Part shown: piece after piece, positions 32,830 through 42,095 of the stretch | Position numbering within the stretch: position 1 is the first letter of the stretch | Layout of the letters: each line of letters opens with the position of its first letter | Source of the DNA: Bog-756 sp963738545 | Lineage (GTDB): Bacteria > Actinomycetota > Acidimicrobiia > Acidimicrobiales > RAAP-2 | Direction of reading: 5' to 3' | DNA length: 64,000 bases | Assembly: GCA_963738545.1 (NCBI GenBank) | Contig: CAVTXA010000003.1 | Span: 62,001-126,000, forward strand | Notes under the pieces: generated by a model | Database searches by the model: none | What the model was told of the DNA's origin: nothing | What the model saw: the letters and a program-made list of their open reading frames with translations, nothing else | Made by a program: the position numbers and the translations under genes

Positions 32830-34136
32830 CCCGGGGTTCCGCTCCCGTCGTCGTGCCCGGCATCGGTGCCGGGCGGGCCGGCCGGCACCGCTCGGGGACC
32901 CAGACCGGCGAACAGACCCACCAGACCCACCACGGCCAGGGTGATCAGCACCACGATGACCGCCACCAACGTGGTCGGGTTGCCCCAGATGACCAGGATG
33001 AGCAGGCCCAGGGCCAGCACACCCCACTGGAGCGCCTTCCGGTGGGCGGCCACGAAGTCGTGTACGGGGCCTCCGGTGGCCCACCCCGGCTTCTTCATGT
33101 CCCCGGTCTTGGCCCGGATCCACGAGTTACCGGCGAGGAGCCCGATGATGGCGATCAGGGCGGCCACGATGAGGATGATGCGCACGGCGTCGCGCAGGTT
33201 GGTGGTCACGATGTCGATGACGGCCGCCTGAGCCGCCGGCGACTGGGGTGGCTTGATGCCCGAGAGGTACTGGTTCCGCCCCACGGCGATCAGGATGAGG
33301 ATCAGGGCCATGGACAGGGCCAGGCCGGTGGCGGCCCGCACCAGGCCGCGCCGTCGGTTGCGGGCCAGCACGATGGCCCCGGCGAAGAACAACAGGGTGA
33401 TGATCGGGAGCACGATGGCCAGCTTGTTGAGGAACTTCACCAGCTTCTGGACGTGGACCAGGCTCTCCGACTGGAACAGCACGTAGTTGAGGCCCTTGAC
33501 CGCCGGCACCTTGTCGAAGACGTGGATCCCCTTGCCGTCCAGCGCCTGCTTGGCCTTGGCCTCGACCTGGCCGAGATCGATGGTGATCCGACCGTTCTTG
33601 GTGCTGATCGAGCCCGCCTGCGTACCGGTCAGCACATTGACCAGCTGCTTGTGGGAGGCCCGGTTGGCGGCGATCCACACCTGTTCGAACTTGGGCGACT
33701 GCACCAGCTTGAGGGTGACCGAATAGGTGACCTTCTGCACCTCGTCGGTGAGCGGGGAGACGAGGAAGCCGGCCTTGGCCGGCAGGGCGTTCTTGACCCG
33801 TTGGCTGAGGTCGGTCCGGGCGATCAGCTCCTCGCTTACCCGCGTGGCCACCTGGGTCTGGATGGCAGGGTTGCTGGCCAGGGGGGCCACGGTGCTGACG
33901 TAGGCGTCGGTGTTGAGCAGCTGGTTCCGGGCGAAGACCACGAAGACGGAGACCACGGCCAGCAGGCAGGCCAGCACGACCAGGACCCACGACAGGATCC
34001 GTCTCCACATGGGGCCCTTGTCCCGCTTGGGGGCGACGTCGGCCTGCTTCAGTTCGTCGTTCTCGTGCTTGAGCTCGTCGACCTGCTGTTGGAGGGCTTC
34101 GACGTCAGGGGCGGACTCTTCGTCACCGGGAGGCAC
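32826..34136 (-). CDS. Membrane protein with coiled coil, unknown function
   Basis: A 436-residue protein. The N-terminus has a short coiled coil (EALQQQVDELKHENDELKQ, about 13-31), then a membrane helix (about 47-69), a soluble extracytoplasmic domain of about 180 residues (Ser/Thr/Lys-rich, helical), and four or so C-terminal helices (about 250-275, 282-302, 330-350, 375-410). I do not recognise a named family, though such integral membrane proteins are common in actinobacteria. The GTG start lies six bases after TACAGT on the same strand. It is the first gene of a two-gene operon. Confidence 0.65.
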   Translation of the reverse strand: MPPGDEESAPDVEALQQQVDELKHENDELKQADVAPKRDKGPMWRRILSWVLVVLACLLAVVSVFVVFARNQLLNTDAYVSTVAPLASNPAIQTQVATRVSEELIARTDLSQRVKNALPAKAGFLVSPLTDEVQKVTYSVTLKLVQSPKFEQVWIAANRASHKQLVNVLTGTQAGSISTKNGRITIDLGQVEAKAKQALDGKGIHVFDKVPAVKGLNYVLFQSESLVHVQKLVKFLNKLAIVLPIITLLFFAGAIVLARNRRRGLVRAATGLALSMALILILIAVGRNQYLSGIKPPQSPAAQAAVIDIVTTNLRDAVRIILIVAALIAIIGLLAGNSWIRAKTGDMKKPGWATGGPVHDFVAAHRKALQWGVLALGLLILVIWGNPTTLVAVIVVLITLAVVGLVGLFAGLGPRAVPAGPPGTDAGHDDGSGTPG

Positions 34137-34142
34137 CGGGCC

Positions 34143-34148
34143 ACTGTA
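34143..34148 (-). promoter_or_regulatory. -10 element of the coiled-coil membrane protein gene
   Basis: Minus-strand TACAGT with six bases to the GTG at 34136: another leaderless arrangement. No clear -35. Confidence 0.4.
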
Positions 34149-34247
34149 TCGGCGCTGTCCCCCCGAAGCCGGGACCTCGGAACATGCCCCTGACCGGGGC
34201 CGGAGCGCCCCGGTCGGCGCCCCGCGGTCCGAGGCCGGCCGGAGACG

Positions 34248-34292
34248 ACGACGGCCGCCCCCGGTGCACCGGGCACCGGAAGCGGCCGTCGT
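34248..34292 (-). terminator. Two-tier hairpin terminator of the SHOCT gene
   Basis: Outer arms ACGACGGCCGC (34248-34258) and GCGGCCGTCGT (34282-34292) are perfect complements. Inside, CCGGTGC (34261-34267) pairs with GCACCGG (34273-34279). It is the most stable hairpin in the window and lies 49 bases past the SHOCT gene stop. Confidence 0.7.
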
Positions 34293-34340
34293 GGGGTTCA
34301 GGCGGCAGTGCCGCCGGCCCCCGATGACAACCAGGGCGGG

Positions 34341-34736
34341 TCAGCCGAGGATCTTGGCCTTCTGGGCCTCGAACTCGGCGTCGGTCAGCACGCCCTTGGA
34401 CTTGAGGTCGGCCAGCTTGGCCAACTCGTCGGCACTGCCGCCCGACGATCCGGCCGCCTGCTTGACGTAGTCGTCGAAGGCCTTCTGCTGCTGCTGGGCC
34501 TGCTTCTCGGCCCGCTCGTGCATGCTGCCGCCGCGGGCGATCAGGTAGACGAGGACGCCGAGGAACGGGAGGATGATCACGAACAGCACCCAGAGCGCCT
34601 TGGCGAACCCGCCCATGTCGTGGCTCCGGAAGATGTCCATGAAGATGTAGATGAGCAGCCAGATCCACAGGACGAAGAAGAAGAACTCCAACATTGTCCA
34701 GAAGATGCTGAGTATCGGATACGTGTAAGCAAGCAT
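34341..34736 (-). CDS. PLDc_N/SHOCT-domain membrane protein
   Basis: A 131-residue protein: two membrane helices (about 7-32 and 44-66) in the pattern of the phospholipase-D N-terminal (PLDc_N) module, a Gln-rich coiled linker, and a C-terminal SHOCT motif (LAKLADLKSKGVLTDAEFEAQKAKIL). SHOCT modules are short oligomerisation elements. The catalytic phospholipase domain is absent. Start: the ATG at 34736 has AAGGAG eleven bases upstream, inside a leader that follows a minus-strand TATGGT (34772-34777). The ATG at 34769 would lie before the likely transcription start. Confidence 0.75.
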   Translation of the reverse strand: MLAYTYPILSIFWTMLEFFFFVLWIWLLIYIFMDIFRSHDMGGFAKALWVLFVIILPFLGVLVYLIARGGSMHERAEKQAQQQQKAFDDYVKQAAGSSGGSADELAKLADLKSKGVLTDAEFEAQKAKILG

Positions 34737-34771
34737 GTTCGGTGGTGCTCCTTGGTTGGGGACGACCATGC

Positions 34772-34777
34772 ACCATA
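34772..34777 (-). promoter_or_regulatory. -10 element of the SHOCT gene
   Basis: TATGGT on the minus strand. Its start point should fall near 34763-34765, giving a leader of about 28 bases that contains the AAGGAG ribosome site. Confidence 0.35.
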
Positions 34778-34945
34778 GTGTTCAACTGGGCCTTTCTGCA
34801 GTGATCGGCAACGATCGGCGACCGGCGTGACCAGCGTTTCCCTCTCCTGGCGCCATGGGTCCCCACCGGGGGGCCCGGCCCCCAGGACCGGACCACGGCG
34901 TCTCCGACACGGTCCACCAAGCCCGACGCCGGCGGCGATTCGGCC

Positions 34946-34951
34946 TAATGT
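34946..34951 (+). promoter_or_regulatory. Candidate -10 of the clcA region
   Basis: TAATGT in a GC-rich context, about 55 bases before the ATG at 35006. This would give a leader of about 48 bases carrying an AGGTGG ribosome site. Confidence 0.3.
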
Positions 34952-35005
34952 CCTCGGCACGGAGAGCAGACGGCGCCGGACGACGGGGCGGGAAAGGTGG
35001 ACCAG

Positions 35006-35104
35006 ATGGGTTGGATCGTGATGGCCGGATGGCCAAGGCTCCCCCGATCGCCCCGGCTCGCCGACACCGACGACGTGACCGTGCCCTCGGAGCCGGGACG
35101 TTGA
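35006..35104 (+). CDS. Putative 32-residue upstream ORF overlapping clcA start
   Basis: ATG at 35006 has AGGTGG five bases upstream, a good ribosome site. The 32-codon frame (MGWIVMAGWPRLPRSPRLAD then 12 residues) ends in TGA that overlaps a TTG start of the channel gene (TTGA, 35101-35104). That is the geometry of translational coupling used throughout this window. The peptide has three Trp/Met-rich N-terminal turns but no known motif. Confidence 0.35.
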   Translation: MGWIVMAGWPRLPRSPRLADTDDVTVPSEPGR

Positions 35105-36534
35105 GCGACACGCCGGCGGCGCCCGCTCCCCCCGACCCGGCAGCTGCTCCCGCCGACCCAGCGGCCGCTTCCCCCGGCCCGGCCGCCGCTGCGGCCGCTG
35201 ACCCCATGGCCATGCTCCGATCCCGGAGCTACGTCCAGCTCCTGGTCCTGGCGGCCATCCTCGGGGTCCCCGTCTCGGTGGTGGCCTACTTCTTCCTCAA
35301 GTTGGTGGCCCTGCTCCAGCAGTGGTTCTTCACGTCGTTGCCCAAAGAGCTCGGTTTCAGCGGCACCCCGGCGTGGTGGCCGCTGCCCATCCTGGCCGTG
35401 GCCGGGGTCCTGGTCGGTGCCACCATCAAGTACCTGCCCGGCTCGGCGGGCCACAAGCCGGCCGAGGGGTTCAAGGCCGGAGGGGCGCCCACGGCGATCG
35501 AGCTCCCCGGGGTCATCCTGGCCTCCCTGGCCACCCTCAGCCTCGGGGTGGTCCTCGGCCCCGAGGCCCCGCTGATCGCCATCGGTGGAGGACTGGGCGC
35601 ACTGGCCGTCCACCTGGTCAAGAAGGACGCACCTCCCACGGCGGCGGTCGTCATCGCCTCGGCCGGCAGCTTCGCCGCCATCAGTGCCCTGCTGGGCTCG
35701 CCCATCGCCGCCGCCTTCCTCCTCATGGAGGCATCCGGGCTGGGCGGTCCCCTCCTCGGCCTGGTGCTGGTCCCCGGCCTGCTGGCCGCCGGGATCGGCA
35801 CCCTCATCTTCATCGGCCTGGACAACCTGACCGGGTTCGGCAGCTTCTCCCTGTCCATCCCCGGCCTGCCCCCGTTCAGCCACCCCACCGGGGCCATGTT
35901 CTTGTGGGCCATCGTCTTCGGCCTGGTCGCCGCGGTGTTGGGCACGGCCATCCGGCTGCTGGCCCTGGCCCTCCAGCCGGTGGTCGAAAAGCGCATGGTG
36001 GCCCTCATGCCGGTGGTCGGACTGGGGGTGGCCGGCGTGGCCGTCCTGTTCACCGAGGTGAGCGGGCACGGGCTGTCCAACGTCCTGTTCTCGGGCCAGT
36101 CGGCCCTGCCCGACGTCGTCCTCCACGCCTCGGCCTGGACCGTCGGCGCCCTCATCCTGCTGGTGGCGTGCAAGTCGGTGGCCTACGGCCTCTCGCTGTC
36201 GAGCTTCCGGGGCGGCCCCATCTTCCCGGCCATGTTCATCGGCGGAGCCATCGGGGTGGCGGCGTCGCACCTTCCCGGCCTGTCCCTCGTGCCGGCGGTG
36301 GCCATGGGCATCGGGGCCATGGCCACCATCATGCTCAAGCTGCCCATGACCTCCACCCTCCTACCGACCCTGCTCGTGTCGAGTGACGGCCTGAGCGTGG
36401 CGCCGCTGGTCATCGTGGCCGTGGTGGTCACCTACGTGGCCGGGGCATGGCTCCCGGCCACACCGGCCGACCTGCGCCGGAAGCCCGCCGACCCGAACGG
36501 GGCCGACGCCCCGGCGGTGGCGACCGGACCGTGA
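35101..36534 (+). CDS. ClC-family chloride channel/transporter
   Basis: A 477-residue protein with a Pro/Ala-rich N-terminus (about 1-35) and the ClC fold (about 38-455). Anion-pathway motifs are recognisable: GPEAPLIAIGG, the counterpart of GxEGP with the gating Glu; GSPIAAAFLLME after it; and GGPIFPAMFIGGAIG, the GGxFxP counterpart. It could be a channel or a Cl-/H+ exchanger; the proton Glu cannot be placed with confidence. Start: TTG 35101 is chosen because it overlaps the upstream ORF's stop; ATG 35029 or ATG 35206 are alternatives and leave the membrane domain intact. The stop overlaps the next gene (GTGA). Confidence 0.85.
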   Translation: MSDTPAAPAPPDPAAAPADPAAASPGPAAAAAADPMAMLRSRSYVQLLVLAAILGVPVSVVAYFFLKLVALLQQWFFTSLPKELGFSGTPAWWPLPILAVAGVLVGATIKYLPGSAGHKPAEGFKAGGAPTAIELPGVILASLATLSLGVVLGPEAPLIAIGGGLGALAVHLVKKDAPPTAAVVIASAGSFAAISALLGSPIAAAFLLMEASGLGGPLLGLVLVPGLLAAGIGTLIFIGLDNLTGFGSFSLSIPGLPPFSHPTGAMFLWAIVFGLVAAVLGTAIRLLALALQPVVEKRMVALMPVVGLGVAGVAVLFTEVSGHGLSNVLFSGQSALPDVVLHASAWTVGALILLVACKSVAYGLSLSSFRGGPIFPAMFIGGAIGVAASHLPGLSLVPAVAMGIGAMATIMLKLPMTSTLLPTLLVSSDGLSVAPLVIVAVVVTYVAGAWLPATPADLRRKPADPNGADAPAVATGP

Positions 36535-37712
36535 TCATCGTCCACATCATCGCCGCCCTGTTCGGCGCGGTGCTGGTCTTCGCCGTACTCATCTCGGCCC
36601 TCGAGACGGTCGTGCTCCCCCGAAACGGCTACACGCGGATCGCCCGGTTCGTCTTCGCCGTGGCCGACCGGATCCTCGTCCACAAGTGGAAGAACGAGGC
36701 CCGCCAGGCCAACCTCCGGGCCCTCTACGCCCCGGTGGCCCTGGTCAGCCTGCCCCTGGTGTGGATGCTCACGGTCACTTTCGGCTTCTCCTTCATCTTC
36801 TGGGCCATCAGCCACGACACCCCCCAGCGGTCCTTCGAGATCAGCGGGTCGTCCCTGTTCACCCTGGGCTTCGCCGAGCCCGAGGGCACGGCCCGTATCT
36901 GGCTGACCTTCGTGGAGGCCACCATCGGCCTCGGTCTCGTGGCCCTGCTCATCAGCTATCTGCCCACCATCTATGCCGCCCACCACGAGCGCGAGAAGGG
37001 GATCAGCGTCCTGAAGCCCTTCGCCGGCACCCCGCCCTCCCCGGTCAACCTGCTGGCCAATCTGCAGCTCCTCGACGCCCTGGACAACCCCGAGCTGTGG
37101 CGGACCTCGGCCAGCTGGGTCCTCGATCTCGACCAGACCCACACCGCCTTCCCGGCCCTGTGCTACTTCCCCGAGTCCTCGCCCGAGGAGTCGTGGGTGG
37201 CCTCGGTGGGCTCCCTGCTGGACGCCGCCGCCCTGCTGCTGTCCGCCTCGGACTTCAACACCGAGGTCCACGCCGCCGAGGAGATCAAGGGGCCGATGAT
37301 GGCCCTGGCCTACGGGCTGCCCACCCTGGTGACCATCGGACGGTCGGCCGGGCTGCCCATCGATCGTCCGCCGCGGGTCATGGCCCTGCTGGCCCAGGCC
37401 GACGAGCCGGCCCCGGCCATCTCCTTGCGCCGGGACGAGTACGTTGCCGCGCTCGACCGGCTCCACCCGCTGCTGCCCGTCCCCGAGGCCGACCGGGACC
37501 AGTGCTGGCGGCGGTTCGCCTGGCTGCGCTCGGGCTACGACGAGGCGCTCCGGGGATTGGCGGCCATGACACTGGCCTCGCCGGCCCCGTGGACGACCGA
37601 CCGGCCAGCCCGCGTCGGCCGGCCCCGCATCTTCACCAACCGGCCCATCACCATCGACTGGACGGTTCCGTCCATCGAACCCGACCCCGCTGCTCCGACT
37701 GACCCGACCTGA
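36531..37712 (+). CDS. Potassium-channel-like membrane protein
   Basis: A 393-residue protein with an N-terminal helix (about 2-24), a charged segment, a second helix (about 65-88), then a pore-loop-like stretch FEISGSSLFTLGFAEPEGT and a third helix (about 115-137). This helix-loop-helix with Thr-Leu-Gly-Phe resembles a K+ selectivity filter (TxGYG), though the last Gly is replaced. The C-terminal 240 residues are soluble and helical, with no RCK or cyclic-nucleotide motif that I recognise. It is coupled to the ClC gene by a GTGA overlap, so cation and anion pathways may work together. Confidence in the channel assignment is limited. Confidence 0.5.
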   Translation: MIIVHIIAALFGAVLVFAVLISALETVVLPRNGYTRIARFVFAVADRILVHKWKNEARQANLRALYAPVALVSLPLVWMLTVTFGFSFIFWAISHDTPQRSFEISGSSLFTLGFAEPEGTARIWLTFVEATIGLGLVALLISYLPTIYAAHHEREKGISVLKPFAGTPPSPVNLLANLQLLDALDNPELWRTSASWVLDLDQTHTAFPALCYFPESSPEESWVASVGSLLDAAALLLSASDFNTEVHAAEEIKGPMMALAYGLPTLVTIGRSAGLPIDRPPRVMALLAQADEPAPAISLRRDEYVAALDRLHPLLPVPEADRDQCWRRFAWLRSGYDEALRGLAAMTLASPAPWTTDRPARVGRPRIFTNRPITIDWTVPSIEPDPAAPTDPT

Positions 37713-37747
37713 GCCTTCGGCGGCCTGACGGCGCGCCGGCGGTCGGT

Positions 37748-39139
37748 TCAGACGCCCGTCACGGCGTGCACCCTCCCGCTGGCGATGGCGGCGGTCAGCG
37801 AGGCGAAGTCCGCTTCGTTCTGGTCGGCGTAGGAGCCGGCGAACTGGCTCATGGCCCGGTCGAACCGGTCCCCCCCACCCAGGTAGGCGCTCATGGCGAT
37901 GGCGTCCCCCGAACGGGCGTGGGCCCGGGCCAGGGCCCAGCCGCACATCTGGGCGTAGAGCCCGAGGGCCTCGGGGGTCATGGTCTCGACCACGACGGAT
38001 CCCTTGCCGTCCCACAGCTGGCGCAGATAGAAGTCGCGGGTGACGCCGTCGTCGCCGGTGAACTTGTCCCACCCGAGGAAGATGTCGCTCGCCCCCTGCA
38101 TGAGCCGTTGGCCCTCCACCACCCGCCGGCCGTGATGGGGGTACTCGCTCCGGCCGAGGAACGGCTCGCCCACCGCCCCTTCGGCCTCCTTGATCTGCAG
38201 GAAGAGCGGGTCACCGTTGTCGCGGCCCACGAACAGGGCCACCCAGCAGCGGGTGCCGACGCTGCCCACCCCCACCACCTTGCGGGCCAGGTCGACGAAG
38301 TCGTACTTCTCCAGGAGGCGCTGGCGGTCGCCCGAGAGCGTGTGACGGTACTGGGTCAGCGAGTCGTAGAGGTGGTCGACGGTCTGCTTGGAGTACACGT
38401 CGGTGAACAGCGACTCGGCCGGGATGATCAGGGGGGGGTTCTCCACGAACCGCAGCCGGCCGTCGACCTCCACGGTGAGCTTGGCTAGGGCGGCCAGGTG
38501 GTCCTTGGACTGGGCCTTGGAGACGGTGCGTTGGAAGTTCCTGGTGATCTTGGGCCCGGCCTCGGCCCCCCACCGGCGGACCAGCGTGGCCTGGTCCAGG
38601 CGGAGGTACCAGATCTCCAGGTCCCTCATGCCGGCGAACTCGGCCAGGGCCGTCCGGTAGCTGCAGGTTCCCTGCTCCACGGCGGCGGCCCGGTCGGCGC
38701 GGTCGAAGCCACGGCTGCGGGCGGCGATCTCGATGCTGGCCGCCAGGCGCTTGATGTCCCATTCGAACGGTCCCGGAAGGGTCTCGTCGAAGTCGTTGAC
38801 GTCGAAGATGAGGTCCCTGCTGGGGGCGGCGTAGAGGCCGAAATTGGCCAGGTGGGCGTCCCCGCACAGCTGCACCACCAGTCCGGACTGGTCCTCGGCG
38901 GCCAGGTCGGCGGCCATCACCGCTGCCGCCCCCCGGAAGAAGGCGAAGGCCGAGGCGGCCATGCGCCCGTAGCGGATGGGCACGAGATCGGGGAGGCGGG
39001 TCGTCGCCTGTAGGGCCAGGATCTCCAGGGGATCGGTCCGGTCGGGGGCGGGTGACCACTCCCCGTGCCGGGACCGGGGCACCTGGGCCCGGGCCTGCCG
39101 TCCGAATTCCGCCCGTTCCACCGGCGTCGCCTGTCGCAT
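37748..39139 (-). CDS. DUF2252 family protein (kinase-like fold)
   Basis: A 463-residue protein with typical DUF2252 blocks: RYGRMAASAFAFFRGAA, VVQLCGDAHLANFG, FDVNDFDETLPGPFEWDIKRLAAS, VGVGSVGTRCWVALF and the C-terminal AHARSGD. The GDAHLxNFG and FDxNDFDE motifs resemble the catalytic loop and metal-binding Asp of aminoglycoside-phosphotransferase-like kinases, but the substrate is unknown. Start: ATG 39139 has GGAGG eight bases upstream; open sequence before it is short and unconserved. It converges on the K+-channel-like gene and diverges from the GGDEF-EAL gene. Confidence 0.85.
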   Translation of the reverse strand: MRQATPVERAEFGRQARAQVPRSRHGEWSPAPDRTDPLEILALQATTRLPDLVPIRYGRMAASAFAFFRGAAAVMAADLAAEDQSGLVVQLCGDAHLANFGLYAAPSRDLIFDVNDFDETLPGPFEWDIKRLAASIEIAARSRGFDRADRAAAVEQGTCSYRTALAEFAGMRDLEIWYLRLDQATLVRRWGAEAGPKITRNFQRTVSKAQSKDHLAALAKLTVEVDGRLRFVENPPLIIPAESLFTDVYSKQTVDHLYDSLTQYRHTLSGDRQRLLEKYDFVDLARKVVGVGSVGTRCWVALFVGRDNGDPLFLQIKEAEGAVGEPFLGRSEYPHHGRRVVEGQRLMQGASDIFLGWDKFTGDDGVTRDFYLRQLWDGKGSVVVETMTPEALGLYAQMCGWALARAHARSGDAIAMSAYLGGGDRFDRAMSQFAGSYADQNEADFASLTAAIASGRVHAVTGV

Positions 39140-39314
39140 CCGTCCATCCTCCCACCACGGGGCGGTTCCGGTCCCGGGGCGGGCCGACACGGGGGACGGC
39201 CAGAGGCCGTCAGAGACGCTCAGTCACCGGCCCGGGGCCACCGGCATCGGGCTTAAGTAAACACCCGTTGCCGCCGATGGTTCCTGAGAGAAGAGGGTCG
39301 AATTCGGAGTGGCG

Positions 39315-41708
39315 ATGTCGAAGAAGCCTGGTCCCCCAGACGGCGAACGTGGCACGGCGAGCCCAGCTCCTGGCCAGACGCCGACCGGAGGCCCGGCCGA
39401 TCCGGAGTCGCCTCGCCCGGCGGGCCGGCGCTATCTGAACCCCCGCATGCTGGCCTACCTGATGGGTCCGGCCGCCCTCGGCGCCCTCCTCGTGCTCATG
39501 CGGTTCGGCGAGGCGGCCCGCGAGTCGGCCTGGCTGTGGCTGGCCATCTTCGTCACCATCCCACTGCTCAGCGTGGCGGGCGACCGCCTCTACGACGCCC
39601 GGCCGGACCAGCGCCGGCTCCACCTCCGGATCGCCATCCAGGCGGCGGCGGTCACCGCGGTCATCTACCTGAGCGGGTGGGGGCCGGTCCTGTGGGGGGC
39701 CTACGCCTTCCTGGCCCTCGAGAACGTGGCCCGGTCCGGCTCCCGGGTGTGGCGGATCACCGCGCTGTGGAGCCTGGTGGGCATCGGGCTCGGCCAGGTG
39801 GCCGTGTGGCAGAAGGTGTTCCCGTCGTTCCTCGCCCTGTCCCAGGCCAACGCCCTGGCCCTGATGGGCGCCTTCATCCTGTTCTTCGTCATCCGCATGG
39901 CCGGCGCCACCATGGAGCAGAAGGAACGGGCCGAGGCCAGCACCCGGCTGTCCGAGGACCGGTTCCGCTCCCTCATCCAGCACTCCTCCGACGCCACGCT
40001 GGTGCTGGGAGGGGACGGGGTGTGCACCTACGTGAGCCCGGCCATCACCCACCTGCTCGGCCTCACCCCCGCCGAGTTGCTCGGGATCCGGCCCACCGAG
40101 TTGGTCCACCCCGAGGACCGGGAGCGGGTGACCCAACGGCTGGGGTCCGAGTTGGCCGACTCCGCCGACCACGTGCTCGTCCAGTTCCGCATGATGCGCA
40201 GGGACGGGGGCTGGCGGGATGTCGAGGCTGTGGTGAGCAACCAACTCGAGCGGCCCTCGGTGAACGGCTACGTGGTCAACATCCGCGACATCACCGAGCG
40301 CAAGGAGTTCGAGGCCCTGCTGGCCCACCGGGCCCTCCACGACCCCCTCACCGGCCTGCCCAACCGCCAGTTGATCCTGGACCGCACCGAGCAGATGCTG
40401 GCCCGGTCCAGGCGGTCGGGCCAACCGGTGGCCGCCTACTTCATCGACCTTGACAACTTCAAGGACGCCAACGACTCGCTGGGCCACGAGGCCGGCGACC
40501 GGCTCCTCCAGGCCGTGGGCGACCGGTTCGTCTCCATGCTGCGGGCCGACGACAGCGTGGGGCGTCTCGGGGGTGACGAGTTCGTCGTGCTGGCCGAGGG
40601 CATCTCGCTCGACCTCGGCCCCGAGCCCATCGCCGAGCGGATCCGGGAGACCCTCCGCCAGCCGTTCGTCATCCCCGGCTACGAGGACCTCCCGGTCTCG
40701 GTGACCGCCAGTATCGGCATTGCCACCGGCCAGCGGGCGTCGGCCCAGGAGCTGCTCCGCGACGCCGACGTGGCCCTGTACCTGGCCAAGGCCAAGGGAC
40801 GGAACACCTCGGTCCTCTTCGAGACGTCCATGCAGACCGCCGCCGTCGACCGGCTGGCCCTCAAATCCGACCTCGGCGCCGCCGTGGCCGCCGAGCAGTT
40901 CTTCCTCCTCTACCAACCGATCTTCGACCTGGGCGATGGGGGGATCCGCTCGGCCGAGGCCCTCATCCGCTGGCAGCACCCGACCCAGGGCGTGATCTCC
41001 CCCCTCGACTTCATCCCCGTGCTCGAGGAGTCCGGCCTGATCGTGGAGGTGGGCCGGTGGGTGCTCCAGGAGGCCTGCACCCAGGCCGCCCGGTGGCAGT
41101 CCGAGGGCCACGCCCTGTCGATGTCGGTCAACGTGTCCATGCGTCAGCTCGAGTCCACGTCTTTCGTGCACCACGTCGCCGAGGCGCTGGCGTCGTCCGG
41201 CCTCGACCCCGAGCACCTGACCCTCGAGATCGCCGAGTCCAGCCTCATGCAAGACGCCCAGTCGACGGTCAGCCGCCTGCGTCGGCTGAAGGAGCTGGGT
41301 GTGATGATCGCCATCGACGACTTCGGAACCGGGTACTCGTCGCTGGCCTACCTCCGGCAGTTCCCGGTCGACGTGCTCAAGATCGACGGCTCCTTCGTGG
41401 CCGAGTTGGATGGCTCCCCCGAGCGGGCCGCCCTGGTCCACACCCTGGTCGAGCTGGGGCGCATCCTGGGGCTGATCACCCTGGCCGAGGGCATCGAGGA
41501 GGTCGTCCAGCTACGCGGCCTCCGGGCCGAGCTGTGCGACCGGGGCCAGGGCTTCTTGGTGTCCCCCCCGGTGCCGCCGGCCGCCTTCAGCGAGCTGTTG
41601 GTCAGAGAACCGCTCCTGACCACCTTGTCGAGCCCGGCCGCCGGACCCTCCCGGGTCGGCCGTCCCTCCCTGGCCGGCACCTCCGCCCCGCCACGCGCCC
41701 ACCGCTGA
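39315..41708 (+). CDS. PAS-GGDEF-EAL membrane protein (c-di-GMP turnover)
   Basis: A 797-residue signalling protein: five or six membrane helices (about 45-195), a PAS domain (about 215-325), a GGDEF domain (about 330-500) and an EAL domain (about 505-765). The cyclase has an intact GGDEF with an RADD inhibitory site five residues before it. The phosphodiesterase has AEALIRW, NVSMRQLE, EIAESSLM, IDDFGTGYSS and KIDGSF, so both halves look active; which one dominates cannot be told. Start: ATG 39315 has GGAG five bases upstream; GTG 39309 would add two residues. It is the only c-di-GMP gene in the window and is probably monocistronic. Confidence 0.92.
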   Translation: MSKKPGPPDGERGTASPAPGQTPTGGPADPESPRPAGRRYLNPRMLAYLMGPAALGALLVLMRFGEAARESAWLWLAIFVTIPLLSVAGDRLYDARPDQRRLHLRIAIQAAAVTAVIYLSGWGPVLWGAYAFLALENVARSGSRVWRITALWSLVGIGLGQVAVWQKVFPSFLALSQANALALMGAFILFFVIRMAGATMEQKERAEASTRLSEDRFRSLIQHSSDATLVLGGDGVCTYVSPAITHLLGLTPAELLGIRPTELVHPEDRERVTQRLGSELADSADHVLVQFRMMRRDGGWRDVEAVVSNQLERPSVNGYVVNIRDITERKEFEALLAHRALHDPLTGLPNRQLILDRTEQMLARSRRSGQPVAAYFIDLDNFKDANDSLGHEAGDRLLQAVGDRFVSMLRADDSVGRLGGDEFVVLAEGISLDLGPEPIAERIRETLRQPFVIPGYEDLPVSVTASIGIATGQRASAQELLRDADVALYLAKAKGRNTSVLFETSMQTAAVDRLALKSDLGAAVAAEQFFLLYQPIFDLGDGGIRSAEALIRWQHPTQGVISPLDFIPVLEESGLIVEVGRWVLQEACTQAARWQSEGHALSMSVNVSMRQLESTSFVHHVAEALASSGLDPEHLTLEIAESSLMQDAQSTVSRLRRLKELGVMIAIDDFGTGYSSLAYLRQFPVDVLKIDGSFVAELDGSPERAALVHTLVELGRILGLITLAEGIEEVVQLRGLRAELCDRGQGFLVSPPVPPAAFSELLVREPLLTTLSSPAAGPSRVGRPSLAGTSAPPRAHR

Positions 41709-41729
41709 CCCGACCGTCCCCGCCCTCGG

Positions 41730-42026
41730 TCAGACCGGCTGGTCGGGCCGACGTCGCGCCTTTTTCCTCCGCTGGCGGAGCAGGATGACCAGACGGTCCA
41801 CCAGGGCGCCCAGTACGGCGGCGATCAGCAGCACCCAGATGAGGCTGATGCGCGTGCTGAAGAAGATGAACCCGACCTTCACCGTCTGGCTGTTGTCGAG
41901 GACGAAGGCGATGAGCAGAACCAGTCCGACACCGGCCACGACCAGGCGGACGATCTCCCGGTTCTCCCGCTTCTTGCGCGGGGCCCGGCCCGACCCCTGG
42001 TCGGGAACCCCCGGAGATATGGCCAT
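41730..42026 (-). CDS. LapA/DUF1049 small membrane protein
   Basis: A 98-residue protein with a basic N-terminus, two membrane helices (about 27-44 and 60-80) joined by a short loop that includes the family's asparagine (DNSQTVKVGFIFFSTRISLIWVLL), and a basic C-terminus. LapA-type proteins of Gram-negatives help assemble the envelope; the actinobacterial role is unknown. AAGGAG lies seven bases before the ATG. It is transcribed after the end of the nuo operon but separated from it by a hairpin. Confidence 0.8.
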   Translation of the reverse strand: MAISPGVPDQGSGRAPRKKRENREIVRLVVAGVGLVLLIAFVLDNSQTVKVGFIFFSTRISLIWVLLIAAVLGALVDRLVILLRQRRKKARRRPDQPV

Positions 42027-42095
42027 GGTTCACTCCTTCACCTCGTCGGGTGGTGGCCGCCCGCCCGGTCGACAGTACCCGGGGAGGCCCCGAGG

